From an uncultured Eubacterium sp. (lineage in GTDB: Bacteria > Bacillota > Clostridia > Oscillospirales > CAG-272), in contig UQUT01000001.1 of NCBI GenBank assembly GCA_900544285.1, positions 124,001 to 188,000 on the forward strand: a stretch of DNA of 64,000 bases, read 5' to 3'. The notes beneath the pieces are model-generated. The model had not been told where the DNA came from. It did not search any database and was given only the letters and a program-made list of their open reading frames with translations. The position numbers and the translations under genes were made by a program. Below are positions 42,541 through 53,600 of the stretch, in pieces. Within the stretch, counting starts at the first letter, position 1. Every line of letters begins with the position of its first letter.

Positions 42541-42586
42541 CCGTTTGCAGAAATACACACGTGCGACGATATTTTTTCAAAAGGAA

Positions 42587-42612
42587 AAGCGACCCCTGCG
42601 GGTCGCTTTTTT
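42587..42612. terminator. Terminator after the first lipoprotein paralogue
   Basis: AAGCGACCC/GGGTCGCTT with a 4-nt loop and T runs on both strands. Confidence 0.88.
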
Positions 42613-42617
42613 GTAGT

Positions 42618-43433
42618 TTATCCGAAGAAATAAAAATCGTCTGCGGAGCCGTATTCATCAAGGTCTGTGGGAACGTCAACCGTTACGGGAGTACCGGGAT
42701 TTACGAATTCGATTTCAACCGAGTTCTCGCTTGTCGCCGTTGCGGTAACGCCTTCCTGCGTGACAGAGACTGAAATTTTATAATTCATAGTATATTTTGA
42801 AATGTAGCCGTCTTTGTTTACAACCATGGAAATTGTTATATCGTCAGCCTTTATGTCATACATGGAGACATCGTCGACATCAAGCGCTTCGAGCGCCTTT
42901 TCATAAATATCTTTGCAGTATTCGGAGAACTGCTCTCCCGTAAGCGTGACGTTTATCGTCTTTGTCTTGTCATCGTTTTCGATAATCTCAACATCCTTGA
43001 AAATGTCTTCGGGAAGGTTGGAGATAAGCGTGTCGTCGATATCCACGCTGTAATCCTGAGCATCCTCGGAGTCTGCGTCCATCTTGACCTTCATGCCCGC
43101 CATCGAAACGTATATCGTATCGGATGTGCTGTAAACATTTGCTTTCATGGATATTCCGGAAACGCCGATGTCAAAATCGCCGGAGAGCGTGGGAGAATCT
43201 CCTTTAAGTCCCGCTGTCTTAACGGAATAACCGACCGTCATTGAAAGTTTTTCGCTGCCGAATGCTATTGCTGACGTTGCCGTCGATTTGAGCTCCATCG
43301 AATCAAGAGCTTTTGTCTTTGCCATTGCTTCGCTGAATGTCTGGTATGCTGTCATTTCCTTCTTGCAGGAAGCAAGAAGCACAACAGAGAGAACCATCAC
43401 AAGCGCAAGCATAATCGCTGATAATTTTTTCAT
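42618..43433 (-). CDS. Single-domain lipoprotein of the paralogous array
   Basis: A 271-residue lipoprotein: MKKLSAIMLALVMVLSVVLL then lipobox LLASC. The mature domain starts AYQTFSEAMAKTKALDSMEL and closes with VEIEFVNPGTPVTVDVPTDL. This is the same pattern (A-Y-x-x-x-x-E-A-x-x-K-T-K-x-L-x-S at the start, N-P-G-x-x-V at the end) that recurs in the next two genes. Beta-strand-rich. It ends with two Phe-rich residues then Gly. GGAGAA lies 8 nt before the ATG. It resembles DUF6612-like lipoproteins in appearance, but I am not certain of the family. Function unknown. Confidence 0.85.
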   Translation of the reverse strand: MKKLSAIMLALVMVLSVVLLASCKKEMTAYQTFSEAMAKTKALDSMELKSTATSAIAFGSEKLSMTVGYSVKTAGLKGDSPTLSGDFDIGVSGISMKANVYSTSDTIYVSMAGMKVKMDADSEDAQDYSVDIDDTLISNLPEDIFKDVEIIENDDKTKTINVTLTGEQFSEYCKDIYEKALEALDVDDVSMYDIKADDITISMVVNKDGYISKYTMNYKISVSVTQEGVTATATSENSVEIEFVNPGTPVTVDVPTDLDEYGSADDFYFFG

Positions 43434-43495
43434 TGTGAATTCTCCTTTTTGCCGATATGGCTTATATTTTATAGCGTATTTTCTTAAAAAGTGCG

Positions 43496-44299
43496 TCAAC
43501 CCGAAACGTAGCTGTCGAGGTCTGCGGGAACATCAACCGTTACGGTGCTTCCCGGATTTATAAGGTTCACTCCGACCGCCATAACCACGCCGCTGATAAA
43601 GTCGACGTCGGAGCCGCCGATCGAAACCTTGATCGAAATCTTATAGCCAGCTTCGTATTTTGAAATATATCCGTCCTTGCCGACGGTGACGGAAACCTTT
43701 ACATCCTCAATCGTGACTTTATAGGACGATGTCCCATCATCGGGCAAACCGTTTGTATATGTTTTTGTCTCAAAAGCGGTGCCCTTGAAATACTGTTCAA
43801 ATTGTTCCTGCGTAAGCGATACGGTCACGGTATTCGTTTTGTCGCTGTTTTCAACGACCTTTGCATCAGCAAAAACTTCTTCCGGCAAAGAAGCCGTTAC
43901 AATTCTGAACATCGATACAAGGTCATACATGAGCGCCGTCGGTTCGTCAAGTTCCGCTTTGGTTTTTGACATTTCTCCCATGCCGATATAAGCGAAGCCG
44001 TCGGCATTGTATACCGAACTTTTCATGCTCACTCCGGAAGATTCAACCGCAACGTCGCCGGAAGCAATCGGGCTGCCGCCGAGTCCGGATATCTTTGCCG
44101 AATATTTTATAATGCCTGAATCGTCTTCATCAGGCACCGTCGTTGCCATGTCCATATTAAATTCAACCGAGTCAAGCGATTTTGTCTTTTCAAGCGCCTC
44201 GGAGAACACTTCATATGCCGTTTTCTTCTTGCACGATGTGAACACCGCCGCGGAAACAATCAGCATAACAGCAAGCAAAACTGCCGATATCTTTTTCAT
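43496..44299 (-). CDS. Second single-domain lipoprotein of the paralogous array
   Basis: A 267-residue lipoprotein with signal peptide MKKISAVLLAVMLIVSAAVF and lipobox VFTSC. The domain again opens AYEVFSEALEKTKSLDSVEF and ends NLINPGSTVTVDVPADL, so it is a close paralogue of its neighbours. Mid-domain elements DGFAYIGMGEM and VFADAKVVENSDKTNTVTVS match equivalent strings in the other copies (DTIYVSMAG, KDVEIIENDDKTKTINVT). It lies 62 bp upstream of the 271-residue gene and 43 bp downstream of the triple-domain one, probably in the same transcript. Confidence 0.87.
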   Translation of the reverse strand: MKKISAVLLAVMLIVSAAVFTSCKKKTAYEVFSEALEKTKSLDSVEFNMDMATTVPDEDDSGIIKYSAKISGLGGSPIASGDVAVESSGVSMKSSVYNADGFAYIGMGEMSKTKAELDEPTALMYDLVSMFRIVTASLPEEVFADAKVVENSDKTNTVTVSLTQEQFEQYFKGTAFETKTYTNGLPDDGTSSYKVTIEDVKVSVTVGKDGYISKYEAGYKISIKVSIGGSDVDFISGVVMAVGVNLINPGSTVTVDVPADLDSYVSG

Positions 44300-44342
44300 T
44301 TTCTGTCCCTTTCTGTGTTGTCATAAATATTTTTATTTTTCT

Positions 44343-46562
44343 TTATCTGTTGTATAGGACGTATTTATCAAGGTCTGAGGGAACATCAACCGTCACGGTC
44401 TTGCCGGGATTAATTACCTCAAACGAGGATTCAAAGTCGAATTCCGCGGTAACCGTCACGCTTGAACCGTAAGAGAGCGTCGTCTTAATAGTATACCCGA
44501 GCGAATATGAAGCGAAATAGCCGTCGCTTGTGATATGTATTGTCAGAGCGGCGTTCTCCGGCCATATTTCGTCAAGAGTGATATTGCCCATATCGGCGTT
44601 GTTATAGCTCTCAACAATCGCTTCAATCACATGACCGAAATGCTCATAGAACATTTCTTCGGATATGTCAACGACAAGATCGATTGAGCCGTCCGAATTT
44701 CTGCGCACTTCGGCTTCGTCGACCATTTTCTCAATGCCGTCTGTAATTTCCACAACGGAAGGAAGCGGCAGGTATGCGTCCTCTTCGCCGTAAATCGGGA
44801 ACTTCACCTTCTGGTCGCCTACGCTTACATATTCTGCGTCCGCAGTTCTGTAAATGAACATCTCTCCTGTTTTGCCTTTTGAAGCCGACGTAATTGTTCC
44901 GGAGCCTTTAAGATTGCTTCCGTTTAGTCCGGAAAATTTTGCTCTGTACTTTGTATAACTTGTTTCTTCTTCGCCGACTGCTTTGGTTGTTACCGATTCC
45001 GAAGAAGAATATTCAACGGAATCAAGTGAGTCCGTATTTTCCAGCGCCGCCATGAGGAGATTGTATGCTTCATCCGGAACGCTGTATTCGTCAAGATCGG
45101 AGGGTGCTTCAATCTTCACTTCCGCGCCGGGGTTTACCAGTTTGAACGTCTCTTCGGACGACAATTTCGTTGAAACAATATCACCGGAAGACTTCGTCAC
45201 ATCAAGCAAGAGAGTATATGACAGCTTAAACTCGCCGACATATCCGTCATTTATCACAACAGAAACGCTTATATCCGAGGCTTCATACGTTGCATGTCCG
45301 GACACTCCGGCATAATCTTCTGCCGTTTGCAGTACGGGTTCAAAATATTTGAAGAACTGCTCGGGCGTAAGGCTGATTCCGGTTATCGTTATCTCTTTTC
45401 CTGCTTTTACAACCGTTGCGTTTTCAAATGTGTCCTCCGAAAACTCGGAGAGCATATCGTCAATTGTCAACGTTGAAATGATATACTTATCATATGCGGG
45501 ATCGGAAAGGTCGATCTTCATTTTTTCGCCTTCCGATGAAACATATGCAATTCCGTCTGCAACATAAGCCGACGATGTGACTTTCTCATCGCCGAGCCGA
45601 ATTGTGCATTCTGTAAGCGAAACGGGATTTTTGCTCTTACGACCGACAATCTTTCCGTGGATTCCGGCCGTCAGATTAAGGCTGACGCCCGTAGCTGTGA
45701 TTTTCGATTTGGATGTCGATGTATATTCGATCGAATCAGGCTCTTTTGTCTTTCTGACAGCCTCGATATATGCGTTGTAGCCTTCTTTGAGTGTTATGTA
45801 ATCGCCGATATCCTCGGGTGCGTCTGCCGTCACCTCAGTGCCGGGGTTTATAAACTCAACCTTTGCGGAGCCTGTGACATCTCCGCTTTTGCCAGACGTC
45901 ACTGCAAATTCAAATCCGAATGAGGATATAAAGCCCTCTGCGTTTATTTTGACGGAAACCTTCGCGTCCGTGAATGTCGCAGTCGTGTCATTGCCTTTGC
46001 CGCCCGATGTAAATCTGACAAAGCTGTCATATGCGTCGGCATAAAATTCTTTTGCTCTGTCGGGCGTGAGCACGAAATCAATTGTGAATGTTCCGTCCTC
46101 GTTCTTGACGGCGGGAACATCCTTGAGGTCGTCCTCCGTGAACGACACGATCAGCTTTTTAATCATGGATGAAAGATTGAACATGAGCGCGTCATCGGAG
46201 GCAATGTCCATTTTCTCTTTTTCCGTTCCGCCGATGTTTACATAAGCTGTGCCGTCGGCATTGTAGACATCGTTTTTCACCGTTGCTCCGTTGATTGTGC
46301 ATTCAACTTCGCCCAGCGAAACGGGATTTTCGTTTTTAATGCCGACTGTTTTTGCTTTGGTGTTGACCGTCATGCTCTGCTGCTCGCCGTCTTTTTCAAA
46401 GCTTGCGGTAAGTGACGAGGTAAACTCGGCAGATTCAAGCGCTTTTGTCTTTTCAAAAGCCTCTGTGTAAATCTGATAAGCAGATTTTCCCCCGCACGCT
46501 GTCAACAGCATTACGGACGCGATCATAACGATCGCAAGCGCGATGGATGTTAGTTTCTTCAT
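44343..46562 (-). CDS. Triple-domain lipoprotein of the paralogous array
   Basis: A 739-residue lipoprotein. The signal peptide and lipobox (MKKLTSIALAIVMIASVMLL, then TAC) are followed by three tandem copies of the domain seen in the next two genes: one begins AYQIYTEAFEKTKALESAEF, one GYNAYIEAVRKTKEPDSIEY, and one AYNLLMAALENTDSLDSVEY. Each ends near N-P-G-x-x-V (VEFINPGTEVTADAPEDI, FKLVNPGAEVKIEAPSDL, FEVINPGKTVTVDVPSDL). The ATG at 46562 has AAAGGAAA upstream. It has its own promoter with an AGGA repeat just beyond. The triplication and adjacent singles imply tandem duplication. It may bind a ligand at the surface. Confidence 0.88.
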   Translation of the reverse strand: MKKLTSIALAIVMIASVMLLTACGGKSAYQIYTEAFEKTKALESAEFTSSLTASFEKDGEQQSMTVNTKAKTVGIKNENPVSLGEVECTINGATVKNDVYNADGTAYVNIGGTEKEKMDIASDDALMFNLSSMIKKLIVSFTEDDLKDVPAVKNEDGTFTIDFVLTPDRAKEFYADAYDSFVRFTSGGKGNDTTATFTDAKVSVKINAEGFISSFGFEFAVTSGKSGDVTGSAKVEFINPGTEVTADAPEDIGDYITLKEGYNAYIEAVRKTKEPDSIEYTSTSKSKITATGVSLNLTAGIHGKIVGRKSKNPVSLTECTIRLGDEKVTSSAYVADGIAYVSSEGEKMKIDLSDPAYDKYIISTLTIDDMLSEFSEDTFENATVVKAGKEITITGISLTPEQFFKYFEPVLQTAEDYAGVSGHATYEASDISVSVVINDGYVGEFKLSYTLLLDVTKSSGDIVSTKLSSEETFKLVNPGAEVKIEAPSDLDEYSVPDEAYNLLMAALENTDSLDSVEYSSSESVTTKAVGEEETSYTKYRAKFSGLNGSNLKGSGTITSASKGKTGEMFIYRTADAEYVSVGDQKVKFPIYGEEDAYLPLPSVVEITDGIEKMVDEAEVRRNSDGSIDLVVDISEEMFYEHFGHVIEAIVESYNNADMGNITLDEIWPENAALTIHITSDGYFASYSLGYTIKTTLSYGSSVTVTAEFDFESSFEVINPGKTVTVDVPSDLDKYVLYNR

Positions 46563-46615
46563 TAGTTGTTTCCTTTCAATTTGCGACTGTCGCCAAAGCG
46601 ACACTATTTGGTATT

Positions 46616-46644
46616 ATTTTAGCATAAAAGTGCTATAAAGTCAA
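46616..46644 (-). promoter_or_regulatory. Promoter of the triple-domain lipoprotein
   Basis: On the minus strand TTGACT, 17-bp spacer, TAAAAT. A 6-bp hairpin (TGTCGC/GCGACA) follows in the leader. Confidence 0.82.
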
Positions 46645-46662
46645 GGGAATATTGCTTTTTTT

Positions 46663-46692
46663 AGGAAGGAAGGAAGGAAGGAAGGAAGGAAG
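46663..46692. repeat. Tetranucleotide repeat (AGGA)7
   Basis: Seven perfect AGGA units plus AG (30 bp) lie 18 bp upstream of the -35 of the lipoprotein promoter and 10 bp from the preceding terminator hairpin. Confidence 0.97.
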
Positions 46693-46701
46693 TTATTGCA
46701 C

Positions 46702-46740
46702 AAAAAATTCGTCGTTTTTTATGCAAAACGACGAATTTTG
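46702..46740 (-). terminator. Terminator after the P-loop gene
   Basis: A perfect 15-bp stem (46704-46718 with 46725-46739), 6-nt loop, with T on the minus strand. Confidence 0.92.
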
Positions 46741-46759
46741 GCAAATTTTAATCTTCTTA

Positions 46760-47167
46760 TCAGAGGTAAGCCTTGAGATCCTCGGGAAGATCATCTTCAT
46801 TTACGGAGGATGTAAGTACGAGGTCGATGCCCGCCTTTTCGGCAAACGCAACAGCGGGACGGAAGAACTTTGCAAGCCCTTCGACTGTATCGTCGCACAT
46901 TTTCATCGCAGAGTCGATAAAGATGTGTGTTATGTCATGGTTGGAGGCATAAATGCCGCATACAAAACCGTAAAGAGCGTCCGCGCCGGAGATACCGTAT
47001 TCGGATGTATCCATAAGTCTTGCCTTGTATGTTACGTCGAAACGGAGCTTATCGCCTTTTTCAAGACATACGACCGCACCGTTTGAAGAAGAAGTTGCGG
47101 AGTTGACCATTTCGATGAGCGTTTTTGTTTTTCCCGTGCCCTTAAGGCCTACAATGAGTTTAGTCAA
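46760..47167 (-). CDS. Small P-loop ATP-binding protein
   Basis: A 135-residue cytoplasmic protein. The Walker A motif GLKGTGKTKTLIEM is near the N-terminus and THIFIDSAMKM resembles a Walker B strand. It has no other domain and no membrane segment. A start at TTG (47167) fits AAAGAG 8 nt upstream; a GTG at 47176 is possible. Small stand-alone P-loop proteins of this length occur in Bacillota but I do not know the function. It is a separate unit between the lipoproteins and DUF951. Confidence 0.75.
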   Translation of the reverse strand: MTKLIVGLKGTGKTKTLIEMVNSATSSSNGAVVCLEKGDKLRFDVTYKARLMDTSEYGISGADALYGFVCGIYASNHDITHIFIDSAMKMCDDTVEGLAKFFRPAVAFAEKAGIDLVLTSSVNEDDLPEDLKAYL

Positions 47168-47325
47168 GATAATCACTCTTTCTCAGCGGATTTGGATTTT
47201 TTGTTCCTGCGCTCGTCCGCTGACAATGGCGCAGGCTGTTATCTGTTATTATAATACTACATTCACATGCATTTTGCAAGTGATATTTTCGGTAAATTGA
47301 TTAAATATTTTTGAATTTTGCGTTT

Positions 47326-47517
47326 TTATTCCTTCGGAATGATGTTTTTTATCATTTTTTCGGCTTTTATCCTCGGAATGATGACGTCCCTGCCGCATTT
47401 TTCGCAACGCAGTTTGATATCCGAGCCCGCATAAAGCACGGAAAAACGGTTCCCGCCGCAGGGGTGTGATTTTTTCATTACGGCAACATCGCCGACGTTT
47501 ATTTTCGGTATTATCAC
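47326..47517 (-). CDS. DUF951 family small protein
   Basis: A 63-residue protein with the DUF951 pattern MKKSHPCGGNRFSVLYAG, then IKLRCEKCGRDVIIPRIKAE. The Cys residues (CGGN, CEKCG) suggest a zinc-ribbon. DUF951 proteins are small, conserved in Bacillota and usually sit near genes for protein or ribosome metabolism; their function is unknown. A GTG at 47517 with AAGGGAAG about 8 nt upstream is preferred over the GTG at 47526, which is too close to the ribosome site. Confidence 0.88.
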   Translation of the reverse strand: MIIPKINVGDVAVMKKSHPCGGNRFSVLYAGSDIKLRCEKCGRDVIIPRIKAEKMIKNIIPKE

Positions 47518-47581
47518 AAAAGTCACTTCCCTTCGCCTTCATTATATCACACTTATGCGAAAAAAGGCAACCCATTTATGT

Positions 47582-47614
47582 AAAAAGAAAGCGGCGGAAA
47601 AATCCGCCGTTTTC
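47582..47614 (-). terminator. Terminator after the glucan synthase gene
   Basis: CGGCGGA/TCCGCCG with an A-rich loop, followed on the minus strand by CTTTCTTTTT. Confidence 0.8.
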
Positions 47615-47615
47615 T

Positions 47616-50600
47616 TCATCTTTTAACCGTTATTTTCAGAATGTGATTTTTCCCGTCCGGATAAAACACCGTTTCCGAAACGGGCTTTCCCTTTGATACA
47701 ATTTCGCCGTCAAGACAGATTGTGTTTTCTTCGCCCGAAGATACACAAACGCGGTAAACACTTTTCCCTTTTGTTATATCGAGCGAAAAACTGCGGAAAC
47801 TCTCCGAAAGCACGGGCGAAATATAAAACCCGCCGTCGACCTCTCTGTAACCGCAGAGCGACGATATAACCGCCGTCCTGTACCAGCCTGCCGCTCCGGT
47901 ATACCAGCTCCAGCCGCCGCGTCCCGCGTTTCTCATTTCAGAGCCGACATCGCCGCACAGAACATAAGGCTCCGCGCCGTACCGAACGAGCTTTTTGTCG
48001 CTTTTGAGCGCCGGATTTATTGCAGTGAGCATTTCATAAGCAAGCTCGCCCTTTCCGATTTCAGCCGTCGCCATCGCGCCCCACACTGCGGCGTGCGTAT
48101 ACTGACCGCCGTTTTCTCTTATGCCGGGCGGATATCCTTTTATATATCCCGGTGAGCGGACTGTTTTGTCAAACGGCGGCGAAAGCAGTTTTATAATGCC
48201 GATGTCACTGTCATAAAGCTCGTTTATCGCCGTTGCCATTGCGATTTTTGCCCGCTCCGAGGGTTTTCCGTCTGAGCAAAGAGCGGAAAACGCCTGCGGG
48301 AGAATATCTATTCTGCATTCGTCACAGGTCTTTGAGCCGAGAGGCGAGCCGTCATCAAAAAATCCGCGCAGGTATCTGTCGCCTTCAAAGCAGTATGTGT
48401 CGACAGACTTTTCAAGCATAGCCGCCGTTTTTTCAAAGCGCTCGGCATGCTCTTTGTCATCGCGCTCCGCGCACATGACGGCAAACGCCGAAAGCCTTGC
48501 CGCCGCAAACTGGGAAAGCCAGACGCTCTCTCCCTTTCCGCCCTTACCAACCTCGTTCATTCCGTCGTTCCAGTCGCATGTGCCGAAGAGCGACAGTCCG
48601 TGACGCCCCGTCCGGCAGAGTCTTTCCGCCGCGCGGAGCAGATGTTCAAAGAGCGTATATTTTTCTTCCGTAAATCTGCCGAATTCATATCTTTCAAGTT
48701 CTCTTGCGTCAAGCGGGGGGGACGAAACAAACGGAAGACGGACATCCAGCAGCGACATATTGCCGCTGCGGCGGATATATTCCTCTGCCACGTAAAGCAG
48801 CCATGCGCAATCGTCCGAGCAACGCGTCCTTATACCGTAATGCCCGCGTCCGCCTTCATAGAGATTGTGCCACCAATGCATAACGTCGCCCTCTTCGTAC
48901 TGATGGCAGGCGCAGAAAATTATCTGCTTTTTCAGCATATCCCCGCCGACGGAAAGACAGTCCTGAAGCTGATCGCGGAAGCCGTAAGCGCCGCCGTTCT
49001 GATAAAAGCCCGTCCTTGCCGTAATTCTCGAAACGACGCATTGATAATAAAACCAGTCGTTGACCGTCGTATCAAAAACGGGTTCTGACGTTTTTATCTT
49101 CACCGCGGGACTTATTTTCGTGCAGGCGTGCGGTCTTCCGGCTGAACGGAAGGCTTTTTCGCAGTATCTTCTGTCGGTCTCTGCACGATGGGCAAACAGA
49201 GCAAACCGGCATAACGACTTTCCTTTGCCGACGATAAGCTCCGCGCCGACGGCGGCACAGTCAGCGCCCCCGCCAAACACCGCTCCGGCGGTTTTAAGTG
49301 ACGCTCTGTCAGTATAGACGCGGTTTTTCTCTGCGTCCGTCATAATGCAGAGCTTCGGTGCAATCTTATCGCCGCACGCCCTTCTGACGTAAACCGCCCC
49401 GCGCGCCGTATCCGCCGAAAAGGAATATTCCCTTGCGTCCGCCGCAGAGGAGCCAAGACACGGCGTCACCGAATATATTATTTCAACCGACGTTTCTTTG
49501 TCCGCCGAAAGCTCTGCTGAAATATATTTCATTGCGAGCTTTTCGTCAAGCGTGACCTCAACCGTATAGCTAATCCCGCAAGCCCTTCCGACATATCTCA
49601 CCCCGCCGAAAAAGTAATCGGCATATGCCGCGCAGGCGCACATATCAAAGTTCGATATGTGCTTTTCACCGTCCGTGATACGCATTGTCAGGATTTCGCC
49701 GCTGTCCTCGGTCATCGCTCTGCCGTCATGCGGGGTGAGCTTCAGCTGGGAGCTGTTTGTGCCGAAAGTAAATCCGAGCGAGTTCTGCGTTGCGACAAAG
49801 CCCGCGGAATGGGTCGAAACTATCTGCGCCCACGGGCGTTTTACCTCTTTTTTGTTGCATATAAATCCACCGCGATAGAACATCCCGCCGGCGACCTTTT
49901 TTATTGCCCCGCGAACCGCAGGCGCGGCACACGCCGTCACGTCGCGACGCGACGGAGAGCAAAGAATCCTCTCCGCACTTTTCGGCAGCGGAGTGAAGTA
50001 TTTGTTTGAAAGAAGAGTGACGGAGAGCGGGAGCGAGCTGTCACACACGGCGCCGCATTTCCGCATGAGCGCGTATTTTTCGGACTCTGTCAGCTTATCG
50101 GCGTTTATCGGAAAAATTCCTCCGTCGACGGAAATAAAGCTCTCGCACCCCATGTCGCGGACGAGCTTTTTGACATGCGAAAGCATGCTCTGTCTGTATT
50201 CGTCGCTTTCCCTGTAAAGAATTACAAGATCAAACCGCAATCCCCTTATACAGGCATAGCGGAACATTCCGATCATCGCTTTGAGATTTTCGCTCTGCTT
50301 TCCGCCGGGACGGAAAAACCTCACAGCAACAATCGGCAGTTCTCCCGAGACGGAAAACCTGTAAAAATTGCTTGTCTTCACCTGACGGAAAAGCATTTCT
50401 TCCCCGCCCGAGCCCTCCGCCTGCGGAAAATGGACAGCCCTCAGAAGATAGCTCTCCATAGCGTCCGCATAAGGACCTATTCCGGCGGCGGACTTCATCA
50501 TTGCGCAAATGCTTCCGAGCGACACCTTCCCTCGCTTTTTACCAAGGAAATACATAATGTCATCCCTGTTCTTTGAATAACCGATTGAAAACACCGCGGA

Positions 50601-53600
50601 TTTGCTATTCTTGCAGACCGCCCTGAACAACGGCACAGTCGGCGCGCCTGTTCTTTCCCCGCATGGGATTTTTATAAGCTCCGCCATTGCTTTCTCTCCG
50701 TTACAGAAAGAAAGACCGTCTGTGCCGGTGTCGAACTCAAAGCCGTTTTTCGCAGACGCAGTAATTCCGAGAAACGTCGCTTCTTCGCCGCCTCTGGGTC
50801 TTCTGCGGACGATGACGGATTTTTCGCCCGACTCATAGTCAAATTCAAGAAACAGTCCCGAAAAGCACTTGTGCGCTTTATATGCCTTCTCTCCGCGCAT
50901 CACCGGCTCGAAGCAAAGCATTATCTTCGATTCCGGACTTGCCGCGTTCAGCCTTGCCGATATTATAAACTCCGGGTATTCCGGAGAAACCGAAAGAGAA
51001 ACGGAGAAGCCGCAGGAGAAGTCTTCTCCGCGATGGAATGAAGAATAAGTTATTCTGTCCGTCCCGCATGAAAACGAAAAGTCTGTATCAAGGCTTTCGT
51101 CCGTATATCCGAGCGGAACAGCCGAGATTATCTTCCCTCCGACCTCCGCAACGGCACACAGTCCGCCGGAAAGCGAAAAACGGTCAAAATCCGAATATGA
51201 AATGCAGTCATCACCATCCGAAAGCATGATGTGTCCGGAGCTTGAAGCGGTTATTCTCGTTTTTCCGTTCGATACGGAGCCCACCTCCGGATAAAGAACA
51301 TTATAATTTGCCTTTCGCTTTTCCACAGTGCCGACATCGGGCGGAAGCGGTCTCAGAGGCGCTTTTTTCGTTCTCTGCGGTTTTGAAACCGGCGCTTTTT
51401 CCGGTACCCTTTCGCAGAGAAGAATTCTTCCCGCGCGCATAGTCGGTGACCGCATGAACCTGCGGATAAAAACGTCGCCGAAGCATATATTTGCCGCCGC
51501 GACAAGGCTCATTCCCTTATGATGAGACATATAGCTCTTCATAACGGCATACCCGTCTCCGACCCGTCCCGGGGAAAAATCGACAGCCTCACAAAAGCCG
51601 TATTTCCCACTTGCACCGAGGGCACGGAGCGCGGATAGCTGTCCCATCGCCGCTCCAGGGTTTTCCTTCATCATGAGAAATACCGAATACGGAGATATTA
51701 CCTCGTTTTTTTCAAACTCCGGGTCAAGAGAAAGTTCCTCCGTTCCGAACGCTTTGTATTGATAATTCATACGACCGTCAAATCCGAAATATTGTGACTC
51801 GGATATTCCCCAAAGCGAAAAATATCTTCCTCTCAAAAAGCGATTTACGGAATGTTTTTTCTGCATTGCATATGCGAAATCAAGACCATACCGAACGGCG
51901 GAGTTCTTTTCCGCAGGCAAAAACAACGACGGCATGAAGTATTCAAAGGCAGTGCCGCTCCAAGAAAGAAGTCCGCGTCTGCCTCCGCCCGCGCCGACCT
52001 TCCTCGCCTGAGAAAAATAGTGCTCGGACGACACCTGCCCGGTTGCGACGGCATAATAGCTTGTCAGGCGCGCTTCGCTCATGAAAACGTCGTATCTGCT
52101 TTCGGAATACCGCCCCGAACCGACGTTATAGCCTATATAAAAGAGCTTCTTGTTTTCGTCGTAAAGTGAAGAAAGGTCGATCGACAGGAGTATATTTTCA
52201 AGCTTTCTGACGCTGTCAAGCAGTGACGGTTCCTCTCCGGCGTATTCCTTAATCCCCTCGCAGACAGCCACAAGACAGACCGCAAAATTGCCGCTGTCAA
52301 CGGATGAAATAAACGGCTCGCCGATGACTTCAAGCGTCCCCAGGTCATACCAGTTATAAAGGTTTCCGCGCCATTTGAGCAGTTTTTCGATTGACAGAGT
52401 CGCATTTTTCATATAGAGGGCAAGCGTCGCACTGTCAATATATCCGAAATCTCTTGCCACAAGCGCGGAAACAAGAAACATCCCTATGTTCGTCGGCGAT
52501 GTTCTCATTGCGACTCTTTCAGTCGGCGAGAACTGAAAGTTGTCCGGCGGGAGCCAATTCGTTTTCTCTCCGACGTTGTCCGCAAAGAACCGCCATTCCC
52601 TTGCGCAGAGCCTTTTCAGCTTCGTCCTGACGTTTCTCAATATATGTTTTTTCGCACCATCGCCGACGGAGCAAAAGTAGCTTATGCCGGGAAAAAGCGC
52701 CCAAAGAGCGCCGAAAATCCTTATCTGATCCGGAAAAATGCACACGGCAAAAAGCCCGAGAACGGTTGACGCAAACATTTTCCCGTAGTGAGAAAGGATA
52801 TCGGCGTTTTCGGTTTCACCGTCGGCTGCCGTTTTCCAGTCGAGAAAGTGCTCTCCCGAAACGGAAAAGCGGTAGATCGTTCTGACTGCGGCATCTGCAA
52901 AGACAAGCCCCTCATGCGCCGCCGACATAAAAGAGAAAACAAAACGTTCAAAAGCATAAATAACACCTTTTACGTAACCGTAGATCGCACCCGCGCGGAA
53001 AATACTTCCCGTCATGATCGGAAGAATTATGCTCTCCGCAAACGGATAAGCAATATAGGCAAAGGCAAATAAAGCCGTGACGCATGCAGTTCCCACGCCC
53101 GAAAAAAGCGAAAGAAACAGTGCAATTATCGCAGAAAGCGGAGCAAAATGCCTTATGGCGTTGTCCGCTATGCGGTATTTCCCCGCCGCGCCGACGGGAT
53201 TTTTTATCCTCTCGCCCGCGCTGTTCTCCGCGTTTTTACAGAGATAAGGCAACGATTGCAGATCGCCCCTTATCCACCTGTGAAGGCGGATGTAATACGA
53301 AAGCGCATTTGACGGAGTGCCGTCCGTCAGCACGACGCCGCTCGCCGCACCGCACCGTAAAAGGCTCCCTTCGACGATATCATGACTTAAAATTCTTTCT
53401 CCGGCAATCGAGCTGTCGCATGTTTTCAGAAATGCGGAAATATCTATCATTCCCTTTCCGCAGAAGCACCCGGTACCGATCACGTTCTGATAAAGATCCG
53501 CGCCGCTTCCGGTATAGACGTCAATCCCGCCGTCGCCGCCTGTAAGCGAAGCGAAAGCCGTCGCATTTGCCGAAAAAAGCGACGGTATCACTACCGGCTG

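Noticed and set aside
46663..46692. AGGA tract as a ribosome site for a plus-strand gene
   Set aside because: The 144-codon plus frame after it (46652-47086) is antisense to the P-loop gene and covers its terminator hairpin.
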